DNA from: Azospirillum brasilense
Lineage (GTDB): Bacteria; Pseudomonadota; Alphaproteobacteria; Azospirillales; Azospirillaceae
Direction: 5' to 3'
Assembly: GCF_008365405.1 (NCBI RefSeq)
Contig: NZ_QOKV01000023.1
Location: 1 to 64,000, forward strand
DNA length: 64,000 bases
Shown here: positions 24,880-33,509 of the stretch, in pieces
Position numbering within the stretch: position 1 is the first letter of the stretch
Layout: every line of letters starts with the position of its first letter
The notes under the pieces: generated by a model
Databases searched by the model: none
The model's input: the letters and a program-made list of their open reading frames with translations, nothing else
What the model was told of the DNA's origin: nothing
Program-made: the position numbers and the translations under genes

Positions 24880-26226
24880 ATGCCGAACACGGATGAGAAC
24901 AGGCTGGGCGGCCGGATCGCGCGATATGCGCGGGTCGGGACCGCCGTGGGGGGCCTTGCGGCCCGTTTCGCCGGAGAACGGGTGCTGGGCATCCCCCTGG
25001 AGCGGGATCGCCACGCCGCCGAACTGCGCGCCGCGCTGGGCGGGCTGAAGGGGCCGCTGATGAAGGTGGCGCAGCTGCTGTCCACCATCCCCGACGCCCT
25101 GCCCCGCGAGTATGTGCAGGAGCTGTCGCAGCTCCAGGCCGACGCACCGTCGATGGGCTGGCCCTTCGTCAAGCGCCGTATGGCGAGCGAACTGGGGCCC
25201 GCCTGGCACAAGCGCTTCCGCCACTTCGAACAGACCGCCGCGGCGGCGGCCTCGCTGGGGCAGGTGCACCGGGCCGTTGGCCTGGACGGGCAAAGCCTCG
25301 CCTGCAAGCTCCAATACCCCGACATGGCCTCCGCCGTGGAGGCGGACCTGCGCCAGCTCGGCCTGATCTTCGCCATCTTCGAGCGCACCGACAGCGCCAT
25401 CTCCACCAAGCAGATCCAGGCGGAGATCGGCGCCCGGCTGCGCGAGGAGCTGGATTACGAGCGCGAAGCCAAGCACGCCCGCCTCTACCGCGCCATGCTG
25501 GCCGACACCTCTGGTGTTCATGTGCCAGCGGTGGTGCCCGACCTCTCCACCCGGCGCCTGCTGACGCTGGAATGGGTGGAGGGGCGCAAGATCCTGGAGT
25601 TCGTGAAGGACCATCCGGACGCCCGCGACGCGCTGGCGATGAACATGTTCCGGGCCTGGTACGTCCCCTTCTACGGCTACGGCATCATCCATGGCGACCC
25701 GCATCTGGGGAATTACACGGTGCGGCCCGACCGCTCCATCAACCTGCTGGATTTCGGCTGCGTCCGCGTCTTCCCGGCCCGCTTCGTGAAGGGGGTGATC
25801 GATCTCTACGACGCGCTGCAGACCGGCAACCAGGACAAGGCGGTGGAGGCCTACCGCACCTGGGGCTTCGGCAACCCGACCAAGGAGCTGGTGGACGTGC
25901 TGAACATCTGGGCGCGCTTCGTCTACGCCCCGATCATGGACGACCGCAGCCGCCGCATCGAGGAAACCAACTCCGGACACTATGGCCGCGAGACCGCCGC
26001 CAAGGTCCATGCCGAGCTGCGCCGCGTCGGCGGGGTGGAGGTGCCGCGGGAGTTCGTCTTCATGGACCGCGCGGCCATCGGCCTGGGCTCCGTCTTCCTG
26101 CACCTCCAGGCCGAGGTGAACTGGTACCGGCTGTTCCAGGAGATGATCCAGGGCTTCGACGTGGATGTCCTGCACGCCCGCCAGACCGCCGCCCTGACCG
26201 CCCAGGGACTCCCTTTGCCCGAATGA
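24880..26226 (+). CDS. ABC1/UbiB-family protein kinase-like protein
   Basis: This 448-residue protein has the ABC1 domain layout: the KxGQ-type motif appears as MKVAQLLSTIPDALPREYVQ, followed by AAASLGQVHRA, CKLQYP, EELDYEREAKH, HGDPHLGN and LDFGC. UbiB/COQ8 members are atypical ATPases that support ubiquinone synthesis. Here the usual Gly-Gln of KxGQ reads Val-Ala-Gln, a deviation from the canonical KxGQ. It lacks the C-terminal membrane helices of E. coli UbiB, so it resembles the shorter AarF-like group. No ubi gene is adjacent; a general lipid or quinone role is inferred. Confidence 0.87.
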   Translation: MPNTDENRLGGRIARYARVGTAVGGLAARFAGERVLGIPLERDRHAAELRAALGGLKGPLMKVAQLLSTIPDALPREYVQELSQLQADAPSMGWPFVKRRMASELGPAWHKRFRHFEQTAAAAASLGQVHRAVGLDGQSLACKLQYPDMASAVEADLRQLGLIFAIFERTDSAISTKQIQAEIGARLREELDYEREAKHARLYRAMLADTSGVHVPAVVPDLSTRRLLTLEWVEGRKILEFVKDHPDARDALAMNMFRAWYVPFYGYGIIHGDPHLGNYTVRPDRSINLLDFGCVRVFPARFVKGVIDLYDALQTGNQDKAVEAYRTWGFGNPTKELVDVLNIWARFVYAPIMDDRSRRIEETNSGHYGRETAAKVHAELRRVGGVEVPREFVFMDRAAIGLGSVFLHLQAEVNWYRLFQEMIQGFDVDVLHARQTAALTAQGLPLPE

Positions 26227-26283
26227 ACCCCGACTCGTAATGCTTCCCCCGTCCCACCGCTTTGGTCTATACGAGCGGCTCCC

Positions 26284-27303
26284 ATGAAGACCGCCGATTT
26301 CGACTTCGACCTTCCGCCGGACCGCATCGCCGAGCATCCGGCCAAGCCGCGTGACGCCGCCCGTCTGCTCGACGTGGCGGAGCGTCTGCACGACCGCACG
26401 GTGCGCGACCTGCCCGCCCTGCTGGAGCCGGGCGACCTGATGGTCGTCAACGACACCCGCGTCATCCCCGCCCGGCTGGACGGCCGGCGCGGCGAGGTGC
26501 GGGTGGAGATCACGCTCCACAAGCGCGAGGGCGAGCGGGAATGGGCGACCTTCGCCCGCCCCGGCAAGCGGCTGAAACCCGGCGATGTCATCGCCATCGC
26601 CGACGACTTCGCGGCCGAGGTCGTCGCCAAGGACGGGATGGAGGTGCGCCTGCGCTTCTCCAAGGGCGGAGCGGAGCTGATGGAGGCGCTGCACCGCCAC
26701 GGCCGGATGCCCTTGCCCCCCTACATCCGGCGCGAGGCGGACGATCAGGACGCGGCGGACTACCAGACCGTCTTCGCCGCGCGCGAGGGCGCCGTCGCCG
26801 CCCCCACCGCCGGGCTGCACTTCACGCCGGAACTCCTGGCGGCGCTCGACACCCGCGGCGTCCGCCGCGTTCCGGTGACGCTGCATGTCGGGGCCGGGAC
26901 CTTCCTGCCGGTCAAGGTGGACGACATCGCCGAGCACCGCATGCACAGCGAGTGGGGCGAGGTCTCCCCCGAGACCGCCGAGGCCATCAACGCCACCCGC
27001 GCCGCGGGCGGGCGGATCGTGTCGGTCGGCACCACGGCGCTGCGCATCCTGGAGACGGCGGGGCTGGACGACCGCAGCATCCGCGCCTTCAGCGGCGACA
27101 CCGACATCTTCATCACCCCCGGCTACCGCTTCAAGATCGTGGACCTTCTGGTGACCAACTTCCACCTGCCCCGCTCCACCCTGTTCATGCTGGTCTGCGC
27201 CTTCGCGGGCATGGACACGATGAAGGCGGCCTACGCGCACGCCATCGGCCAGAACTATCGTTTCTTCAGCTACGGCGACGCGTCGCTGCTCCGGAGGGTG
27301 TGA
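26284..27303 (+). CDS. queA: S-adenosylmethionine:tRNA ribosyltransferase-isomerase (QueA)
   Basis: The 339-residue enzyme transfers and isomerises the ribosyl of SAM onto preQ1-modified tRNA to give epoxyqueuosine. Clear family blocks are [19 protein letters not shown] (near residues 6-24), [24 protein letters not shown] and [18 protein letters not shown]. It opens a queuosine cluster: its TGA overlaps the tgt ATG by one base. No strong ribosome site is visible before the ATG. The length is normal for the family (about 340-350). Confidence 0.97.
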   Translation: MKTADFDFDLPPDRIAEHPAKPRDAARLLDVAERLHDRTVRDLPALLEPGDLMVVNDTRVIPARLDGRRGEVRVEITLHKREGEREWATFARPGKRLKPGDVIAIADDFAAEVVAKDGMEVRLRFSKGGAELMEALHRHGRMPLPPYIRREADDQDAADYQTVFAAREGAVAAPTAGLHFTPELLAALDTRGVRRVPVTLHVGAGTFLPVKVDDIAEHRMHSEWGEVSPETAEAINATRAAGGRIVSVGTTALRILETAGLDDRSIRAFSGDTDIFITPGYRFKIVDLLVTNFHLPRSTLFMLVCAFAGMDTMKAAYAHAIGQNYRFFSYGDASLLRRV

Positions 27304-28505
27304 TGACCGGGATCGGGTTCGAGCTTCTGAAGACCGACGGGCGCGCCCGGCGCGGGCGGGTCTCCACCGCGCACGGCGTCATCAACACGCCGGCCTTCAT
27401 GCCCGTGGGCACCGCCGCCACCGTCAAGGCGATGACCAGCGACGCGGTGAAGTCCACCGGCGCGGAAATCCTGCTCGGCAACACCTACCACCTGATGCTG
27501 CGCCCCACCGCGGAGCGCGTCGGGCAGTTGGGCGGCCTGCACCGCTTCATGAACTGGGACAAGCCGATCCTGACGGACAGCGGCGGGTTCCAGGTCATGT
27601 CCCTGTCGGACCTGCGCACCATGACCGAGGAGGGGGTGACCTTCAAATCCCACCTCGACGGCAGCAAGCACCATCTGACGCCGGAACGCTCCATCCAGAT
27701 CCAGCACCTGCTGGACAGCAACATCACCATGTGCCTGGACGAGTGCACCCCCTTCCCGGCGACCGAGGCGCAGGCGGCTTCGTCCATGCGCCTGTCAATG
27801 CGCTGGGCCAAGCGCAGCAAGGACGCCTTCGTCGAGCGGCCCGGCTACGGCCTGTTCGGCATCGTCCAGGGCGGCGTCTACGCCGACCTGCGGGCGGAGA
27901 GCGTGGCGGCCCTGACCGATGTCGGCTTCGATGGCTACGCGATCGGCGGGCTGGCCGTGGGAGAGGGCCAGGAGACGATGTTCACCGTGCTCGACTTCAC
28001 CGAGCCGCTGATGGTCAAGGAGCGCCCGCGCTACCTGATGGGCGTCGGCCGCCCCAGCGACCTGATCGGCGCGGTGCGGCGCGGCGTCGACATGTTCGAC
28101 TGCGTGATGCCCACCCGCTCGGGCCGCACCGGTCAGGCCTTCGTGCGGCGCGGCACCATCAACATCCGCAACGCCCGCCACGCCCACGACGAGCGCCCGC
28201 TCGACGAGGCGTGCGGCTGCCCGGCGTGCCGGAACCACAGCCGGGCCTATCTGCACCACCTGTTCAAGGCGGGCGAGATGCTGGGGCCGATGCTGCTGAC
28301 CTGGCACAACCTGCATTATTACCAGGACCTGATGGCCGAGCTTCGGCAGGCCATCGAGGACGGCCGGTTCGAAGAGGTCGCGAGCGCGCTGGAGGCCCGC
28401 CTGAACGAGGGCGACGTCCCGGCCACCGAGGACCCGCTGGCCGCCCTGAAGGTAAAGCCGGCCAAGCCGGCGAAAAGCGCGAAGAAGGAATCCGCTGATG
28501 TCTGA
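27303..28505 (+). CDS. tgt: tRNA-guanine transglycosylase (Tgt)
   Basis: The 400-residue enzyme exchanges G34 of GUN-anticodon tRNAs for preQ1. [12 protein letters not shown] holds the catalytic aspartate, DECTPFPA a substrate-binding block, and [13 protein letters not shown] the second aspartate region. Zinc ligands are seen in [18 protein letters not shown]. The last 25 residues are a Lys/Ala-rich tail ([11 protein letters not shown]), an extension beyond the core. The start uses TGATG coupling with queA (GGAGGGTG upstream) and its 3' end overlaps queF by eight bases. Confidence 0.97.
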   Translation: MTGIGFELLKTDGRARRGRVSTAHGVINTPAFMPVGTAATVKAMTSDAVKSTGAEILLGNTYHLMLRPTAERVGQLGGLHRFMNWDKPILTDSGGFQVMSLSDLRTMTEEGVTFKSHLDGSKHHLTPERSIQIQHLLDSNITMCLDECTPFPATEAQAASSMRLSMRWAKRSKDAFVERPGYGLFGIVQGGVYADLRAESVAALTDVGFDGYAIGGLAVGEGQETMFTVLDFTEPLMVKERPRYLMGVGRPSDLIGAVRRGVDMFDCVMPTRSGRTGQAFVRRGTINIRNARHAHDERPLDEACGCPACRNHSRAYLHHLFKAGEMLGPMLLTWHNLHYYQDLMAELRQAIEDGRFEEVASALEARLNEGDVPATEDPLAALKVKPAKPAKSAKKESADV

Positions 28506-28962
28506 GACCATCTATTCCGGCCTGACCCAGCTCGGCGGCGCCACCGTCCAGCCGAAGACGCCGGAAGAGGCGGTGCTGGAGCGCGTGCCGAACCCGAATC
28601 CCGGTGAGAACTACGTCGTGCGCTTCACCGCGCCGGAGTTCACCTCGCTCTGCCCGATCACCGGCCAACCGGACTTCGCCCATCTGGTCATCGACTATGT
28701 TCCAGGCGAGTGGCTGGTGGAGTCGAAGTCGCTCAAGCTGTTCCTGACCAGCTTCCGCAACCACGGCGCCTTCCACGAGGCGTGCACCGTCGGCATCGGC
28801 AAGCGTCTGGTGGACGAGCTGACGCCGGTATGGCTGCGCATCGGCGGCTACTGGTACCCGCGCGGCGGCATCCCCATCGACGTGTTCTACGCCACCGGCG
28901 AGCCGCCGAAGGGCGTGTGGATTCCATCGCAGGACGTCCAGACCTACCGCGGCCGCGGCTGA
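28498..28962 (+). CDS. queF: NADPH-dependent 7-cyano-7-deazaguanine reductase (QueF)
   Basis: The 154-residue enzyme reduces preQ0 to preQ1. [10 protein letters not shown] gives the thioimide-forming Cys52 and Asp59; [16 protein letters not shown] is the QueF motif. This is the short unimodular (YkvM-like) form, not the long E. coli type. Its ATG lies inside the end of tgt, so the three genes queA-tgt-queF are translated together. It completes the preQ0-to-preQ1 step needed by Tgt. Confidence 0.96.
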   Translation: MSETIYSGLTQLGGATVQPKTPEEAVLERVPNPNPGENYVVRFTAPEFTSLCPITGQPDFAHLVIDYVPGEWLVESKSLKLFLTSFRNHGAFHEACTVGIGKRLVDELTPVWLRIGGYWYPRGGIPIDVFYATGEPPKGVWIPSQDVQTYRGRG

Positions 28963-28970
28963 TCCTCATC

Positions 28971-29122
28971 CACGCCAGCCCCTCTCCCGCCCCGGGAGAG
29001 GGTGGCCGCGAAGCGGCCGGGTGAGGGTCGCGCGAGGATTGAGGCTTCGATCCTTGGCGGTACCCTCACCCTTCCCGCGCGGTGCGCGGGTCCCCTCCCT
29101 CTCCCGGGGCGGGAGAGGGACG
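28971..29122. repeat. REP-like palindromic elements between queF and queG
   Basis: Stacked inverted repeats: CCCCTCTCCCGCCCCGGGAG, GCCGCGAAGCGGC, and further on CCCTCCCTCTCCCGGGGCGG with its partner. Core strings are shared with the element at 7341-7450. It splits the queuosine genes into two parts and may limit readthrough or be a neutral dispersed repeat. Confidence 0.75.
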
Positions 29123-29154
29123 CTTCCACATTCCACACGGTCCAACGCATCACC

Positions 29155-30228
29155 ATGCCCGACCAAGACACCTCCATCCGCGAAGCCATCCGCGACCGAG
29201 CCCTGTCGCTGGGCTTCGACGCGGTCGGTTTCGCTCGGGCGGAGTTGGGCGAGGAGGTCAAGGAGCGGATGGCCGAGTTCCTGCGCCAGGGCCGCCACGG
29301 CGACATGGGCTGGATGGAGGACAAGGCCGACCGCCGTGTCCATCCCCAGGCCCTGTGGCCGGAGGCACGGACCGTCATCGCGCTCGGCACCAGCTACGCC
29401 CCGGCGGAGGACCCGCGCGCCCTGCTGGCCCATCCAGACCGCGGGATCGTGTCGGTCTATGCGAGGAACCGCGACTACCACGACCTCATCAAGGGCAGGC
29501 TGAAGACTCTGGGCCAATGGATCGCCCACCGCTTCAAGGCGGAGCTGAAGGTCTTCGTGGACACCGCCCCGGTGATGGAGAAGCCGCTGGCCGAGAAGGC
29601 CGGGCTGGGCTGGCAGGGCAAGCACACGAACCTCGTGTCGCGGTCCCACGGCTCCTGGCTGTTCCTGGGCGAGGTCTACACGACGCTGGAGCTGCCGCCG
29701 GACCCGCCGGGGACGGACCGCTGCGGCCAGTGCCGGCGCTGTCTGGACGCCTGCCCCACCGCCGCCTTCCCCGCCCCCAACCAATTGGACGCGCGGCGCT
29801 GCATCTCCTACCTGACCATTGAGCACAAGGGGCCAATCCCCGAGGAGCTGCGCCCGCTGATGGGCAACCGCATCTACGGCTGCGACGATTGCCTGGCCGC
29901 CTGCCCCTGGAACAAATTCGCAAGACGCTCGCGCGAGGCGGCCTTCCTGCCGCGGGCGGAGCTGACGGCGCCGCGGCTGGCCGATCTGGCGCAGTTGGAC
30001 GATGCCGGCTTCCGGCAGGTCTTCAGCGGCTCCCCGATCAAGCGGATCGGGCGCGACCGCTTCGTGCGCAACGTGCTGACGGCGCTGGGCAACAGCGGCG
30101 ACGCCCGCCACGCCGCAGCAGCCGAACGGGCGGCCGAACGCCTGTTGGAAGACCCGAGCGAGGTGGTGCGCGACGCCGCCGGCTGGGCGCTGGCCCGGCT
30201 CAGGGCCGCCCAGAGCCCTTCAGGCTGA
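29155..30228 (+). CDS. queG: epoxyqueuosine reductase (QueG)
   Basis: This 357-residue cobalamin and 4Fe-4S enzyme reduces epoxyqueuosine in tRNA to queuosine, the last step of the pathway. The N-terminal cobalamin-binding region includes ALGTSYAPAEDP and VDTAPVMEKPLAEKAGLGW. Two clusters are bound by CGQCRRCLDACP (from about 190) and CDDCLAACPWNKF (from about 243). A HEAT-like C-terminus (VVRDAAGWALARL) is present. No good ribosome site precedes the ATG at 29155. It lies 192 bases after queF across a palindromic repeat, so may have its own promoter. Its end overlaps the convergent flippase gene. Confidence 0.95.
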   Translation: MPDQDTSIREAIRDRALSLGFDAVGFARAELGEEVKERMAEFLRQGRHGDMGWMEDKADRRVHPQALWPEARTVIALGTSYAPAEDPRALLAHPDRGIVSVYARNRDYHDLIKGRLKTLGQWIAHRFKAELKVFVDTAPVMEKPLAEKAGLGWQGKHTNLVSRSHGSWLFLGEVYTTLELPPDPPGTDRCGQCRRCLDACPTAAFPAPNQLDARRCISYLTIEHKGPIPEELRPLMGNRIYGCDDCLAACPWNKFARRSREAAFLPRAELTAPRLADLAQLDDAGFRQVFSGSPIKRIGRDRFVRNVLTALGNSGDARHAAAAERAAERLLEDPSEVVRDAAGWALARLRAAQSPSG

Positions 30229-31195
30229 GCCAGAGCAGGCCACCGGGCAGGGACGACAGCGTGACCGACAGCCCGATCATCAGCGACAGGGCGAGCGCGT
30301 CGGTGGCACCGAGGCCGTAGAGCGCGAAGCCGGCGACGAAGGCCCCTTCCCGCACGCCCCAGCCGTTCAGCGAGATGGGCAGGGCCGCCGCGAAGATCGT
30401 CATCGGCACGACGGCCAGCGCGTCGAGCACCCGCACGGGAATGCCCAGCGCGTGGGCGTAGGCGATCACCGCGAAAATGGTGCACAGATGCACCGCCGCG
30501 CTGTGCAGCAGCCCGACCAGCGCCGCCCGGCTGAACAAGGCACCGCGCAGCCGCGCCACCTGCGCCTGCGCCGCCCGGACCGGCGGGCGCAGCAGGATGC
30601 CCGGCAGGGGAATGCGGTCCACCTGGAGCCCCGCCAGGAGGCCGACGGCGAGCAGAACGACCGCCGCCGGACCGGCCCAGGCCACCGAGGGCGGCGCGGT
30701 GGCGACCAGATGCGGCAGGCCGAGGAACAGAAGCAGGATGCAGCCGATCAGGGCCAGCAGCCGGTCCAGCACCAGCGCCAGCACCACGGCGGCCGACGAT
30801 GCCCCGCCCCGGTAGGTCAGCCAGCCGCGCACCACGTCGCCACCCAGCGCGCCCGGCAGCACCTGCCCGAAGAACAGGCCGGTGAACATCAGCCGCATCG
30901 CCAAGCCATGCGACACCCGTTCGCCCGCGGCCCACAGGGAGTCGCGCCAGCGCTCCGCGGCGCAGACCACCGACAGAAACTTGGCCAGGAAACCGGCGGC
31001 CAACCAGACCGGGTCCGCGCCGGCGACGCGCGCCAGCAGCGCCGGCCAGTCGGCCTTGACCCCCAGCACGCCCAGAACCCCCAGGGTCACCGCCAGCTTG
31101 GCCAGCAGCATCAGGCGCCCGCCCGGTTTCCCCTCGGGCAGGGTGACCGTTTCGGCGGGCATGGCGCTGGCGTCCTGGCTGCTCAAATCCTTCAT
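30200..31195 (-). CDS. flippase-like membrane protein (LPG synthase TM / UPF0104 family)
   Basis: This 331-residue protein has about eight hydrophobic helices. GQVLPGALGGDVVRGW (about 105-120) is the hallmark motif of the lysylphosphatidylglycerol-synthetase TM-region family, and SLNGWGVREGAFVAGFALYG the second conserved block. No synthetase domain is attached. Such proteins accompany polysaccharide operons and may move lipid-linked glycans. The start is uncertain: ATG at 31195 has CAGGAG only two bases upstream; a GTG at 31222, three bases past the previous stop, is the alternative. It ends the operon waaL-like/GT9/flippase. Confidence 0.85.
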   Translation of the reverse strand: MKDLSSQDASAMPAETVTLPEGKPGGRLMLLAKLAVTLGVLGVLGVKADWPALLARVAGADPVWLAAGFLAKFLSVVCAAERWRDSLWAAGERVSHGLAMRLMFTGLFFGQVLPGALGGDVVRGWLTYRGGASSAAVVLALVLDRLLALIGCILLLFLGLPHLVATAPPSVAWAGPAAVVLLAVGLLAGLQVDRIPLPGILLRPPVRAAQAQVARLRGALFSRAALVGLLHSAAVHLCTIFAVIAYAHALGIPVRVLDALAVVPMTIFAAALPISLNGWGVREGAFVAGFALYGLGATDALALSLMIGLSVTLSSLPGGLLWLSLKGSGRP

Positions 31196-31223
31196 GACTC
31201 CTGGAAAATGTCCGGCCGGCACT

Positions 31224-32168
31224 CTACCGGTTCGGTGGAAGAGCGTCCACCGCCGCCAACACGCCCGCCGCGTCCATGTCGGCGAAGGACGGCCGGTGGT
31301 GGACGGCCATGCGCGGTCCGTTGGCCTGGATGGGAACGGACACGTCGCAGTACAGCCCCAGCGTCGGGCAGCCGACGGATGCCACCAGATGGGTGGGGCC
31401 GGTGTCGTTGCCGATCGCCGCCCAGGCCCGGCGGGCCAACCCGGCGATCTCCGGCACGCTGGTGCGGCTGGTCAGGTCCACGGCCTGTGGACAGGCGGCG
31501 GCGATGGCCCGCGCGAGGTCCGCTTCGATGGCCGTGCCCAGGACGACCGGCGTGATGCCGCGCGCCGCCAGCGCGCGCGCCAGTTCGCCATAGCGCTCGA
31601 CCGGCCAGCGCTTGTCGGGCCGCCCGGGGGAGGAGCCGGGAATCAGCAGCGCGTAGGGCGCGGCGATGCCGAACCCGCCGATGTCGGCGTCGAGCCAGGA
31701 CAGGTCCGGCACCGCGTCCGGCACGATGCCGAAGGGCGCCAACTGCCGGGTGTAGCGCTCGATCACCGGCACCTTGCGGCGCCCCGGATACTGGTCGCGG
31801 TGCGAGGCGCCCCAGGCCGTGCCCGACCATTCCGGCCAGGGGCCGGGGGCCAGCAGCCACCAGTAGCGGTCGGTGCGCGGCTGCGCCTGAAGGTCGTAGA
31901 CCCGGTCGAAGCGCCCGACGCGCAGCAGGCGGCGGACGCGCCGATACGCCCCGAGGGACCGCTCCCGCGGGTCCTCCAGAACCTCGTCGAACAGGCCACT
32001 GAGGCGGGCGAGCGGAGCCAGGGACGGCAGGGTCAACAGCGCCAGATGGTCGGCGGCGTGGTGCCGCCGGATGGCCGAGAAGGCGGTCTGGGCCAGGAAG
32101 AAGTCGCCGAAGGCACCCAGCTTGATGAGCAGGACGCGGCGGGGTTCGTTGCCGCTCTCCACCGTCAT
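31224..32168 (-). CDS. family 9 glycosyltransferase (heptosyltransferase-like)
   Basis: The 314-residue GT-B enzyme has the GT9 signature blocks: VLLIKLGAFGDFFLAQTAFS (about 11-30), DLQAQPRTDRYWWL, LLIPGSSPGRPDKRWPVERY and IGNDTGPTHLVASVGCPTLG. These fit ADP-heptose:LPS heptosyltransferases and relatives that build the LPS core. The ATG overlaps the stop of the O-antigen-ligase gene by four bases (ATGA), with GGGGAGA just before. The donor sugar is not certain; ADP-heptose is the family norm. Confidence 0.87.
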   Translation of the reverse strand: MTVESGNEPRRVLLIKLGAFGDFFLAQTAFSAIRRHHAADHLALLTLPSLAPLARLSGLFDEVLEDPRERSLGAYRRVRRLLRVGRFDRVYDLQAQPRTDRYWWLLAPGPWPEWSGTAWGASHRDQYPGRRKVPVIERYTRQLAPFGIVPDAVPDLSWLDADIGGFGIAAPYALLIPGSSPGRPDKRWPVERYGELARALAARGITPVVLGTAIEADLARAIAAACPQAVDLTSRTSVPEIAGLARRAWAAIGNDTGPTHLVASVGCPTLGLYCDVSVPIQANGPRMAVHHRPSFADMDAAGVLAAVDALPPNR

Positions 32169-33400
32169 TCTCCCCCCGCCGGGGTGCGCGCGGCCAGGCG
32201 GAGCATCAGGCCGGCGGCCAGCATGCCGCCCATCCACCACGCCTGCCAGATGCCGTAGGCCGTGCTCGCCATCGCCAGCGCGGACGCGAAGAGGGCCAGC
32301 GCGAAGGGTTGCAGCCGCCGTTCCAGCCGCCCCGTGCCGAGCAGCAGAAGCAACGCCGCCGCCAGGGCCAGCACGGCGCCGAAGGCGCCAAGCTCCAGCC
32401 AGACCTGCAGGAAGGCGTTGTGGGGGTGCAGCGGCAGCAGGCTGTCGGTCAGCGTGCCGAAGCGGGACACCGCCCCCTCCGGCTCCAGCGCGCGGGAAGC
32501 GTCGATGCCCTGTCCGAAGATGGGCGTCTCCAGCGCCCGGCTGGCGGCCATGCCCCAAATCTCCACCCGGTGCTGGGCGGACCGGAACAGCCAGTCGGCA
32601 CCGTCCAGGTTCAGCACGCGGTCGAACAGCAGCACCAGCGGCAGCACAAAGGCAAAGGCCACCCCCAGCACCGCCGCCAGCACCCCGCGGACAAGCCGCG
32701 GCGACCACACAGCCAGCGCGAAGGCCACCCCGCCGACGGCAATGCCCAGCATGGCCGACCGGCTGGTCAGCAGCAGGCAGGCCGCCGCGAAGACCGCGGG
32801 AAGTGCGACGGCCAACCCCCGCCTCCCGGCCCGGTCGAGCGCCATCGCCGCCGGCCAGACCAGCAGGCAAAGCAGAACCGCGGTGCGCTTGGGCACGTTG
32901 GTCTCGGCGATCTCCACGCCCGCTGGCACATGGTTCCACCAGCGGTGCAGCGGGAAATCCAGCGCCGCCTCCACGGCGAACAGCAGGACGCCGGCGAACA
33001 CGCCCACCAGGAACAGGCCGGTCAGCCGCCGCGCCTCCACCCCCGGCAGGGAGGACAGCCACGCCCCGCCGGCCAGCGCGCCGAGGCCGATGTAGCCGAT
33101 CTCCACCACCGTCAGGCCGGCGCGCGGCGATGGGCTCCACAGGATGGAAAGAGAGGCCAGGACCAGGAAGGCGAGAACCACCGCCGTGCCGGGCATCGCC
33201 CGTTGCAGCCGCCCCAGGGCGCCGCGGCGGGCCAGGCCAGCCAGCCCGACCAGCGCGATCAGGATCGCCCAGACCGGCAAACCGCGCGGCGCCATGGCGG
33301 CCAACGGGCCAAGCGCCGCGACCGCCACACCGGCCAGACCCGCCAGGATCGCGTCGGGTATTCCCCGTGCGGAGTCGCGCTGTGACAAGGGGAAGGCCAT
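32165..33400 (-). CDS. O-antigen ligase-like membrane protein (WaaL/Wzy family)
   Basis: This 411-residue polytopic protein has about 11 hydrophobic segments and a large periplasmic loop (about 245-330). In that loop RVEIWGMAASRALETPIFGQ and LHPHNAFLQVWLELGAFG contain the Trp, Gly and His positions typical of O-antigen ligases and polymerases. It joins a polysaccharide to lipid A core or polymerises repeats. It is the first gene of an operon with a GT9 enzyme and a flippase-like protein. The internal ATG at 33400 starts the hydrophobic part; upstream residues look like an antisense artefact. A hairpin separates it from the chemoreceptor gene. Confidence 0.85.
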   Translation of the reverse strand: MAFPLSQRDSARGIPDAILAGLAGVAVAALGPLAAMAPRGLPVWAILIALVGLAGLARRGALGRLQRAMPGTAVVLAFLVLASLSILWSPSPRAGLTVVEIGYIGLGALAGGAWLSSLPGVEARRLTGLFLVGVFAGVLLFAVEAALDFPLHRWWNHVPAGVEIAETNVPKRTAVLLCLLVWPAAMALDRAGRRGLAVALPAVFAAACLLLTSRSAMLGIAVGGVAFALAVWSPRLVRGVLAAVLGVAFAFVLPLVLLFDRVLNLDGADWLFRSAQHRVEIWGMAASRALETPIFGQGIDASRALEPEGAVSRFGTLTDSLLPLHPHNAFLQVWLELGAFGAVLALAAALLLLLGTGRLERRLQPFALALFASALAMASTAYGIWQAWWMGGMLAAGLMLRLAARTPAGGE

Positions 33401-33454
33401 GAGATCTCGCGTCCGTGAGGCACGGCGCGGCTTAACAGATGCCCCGTGCGAAAG

Positions 33455-33502
33455 CAACGGGAACGGGCCGGGGGATTTTTCGGCCCCCCGGCTCCCCGTT
33501 GT
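33455..33502 (-). terminator. hairpin between chemoreceptor and O-antigen ligase genes
   Basis: GGGAACGGGCCGGGGG and CCCCCCGGCTCCCCG form a long GC-rich stem around an ATTTTTCG loop. It follows the chemoreceptor stop but lacks a T-run on that strand, so termination is possible rather than certain. Confidence 0.4.
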
Positions 33503-33509
33503 ACCGCGA

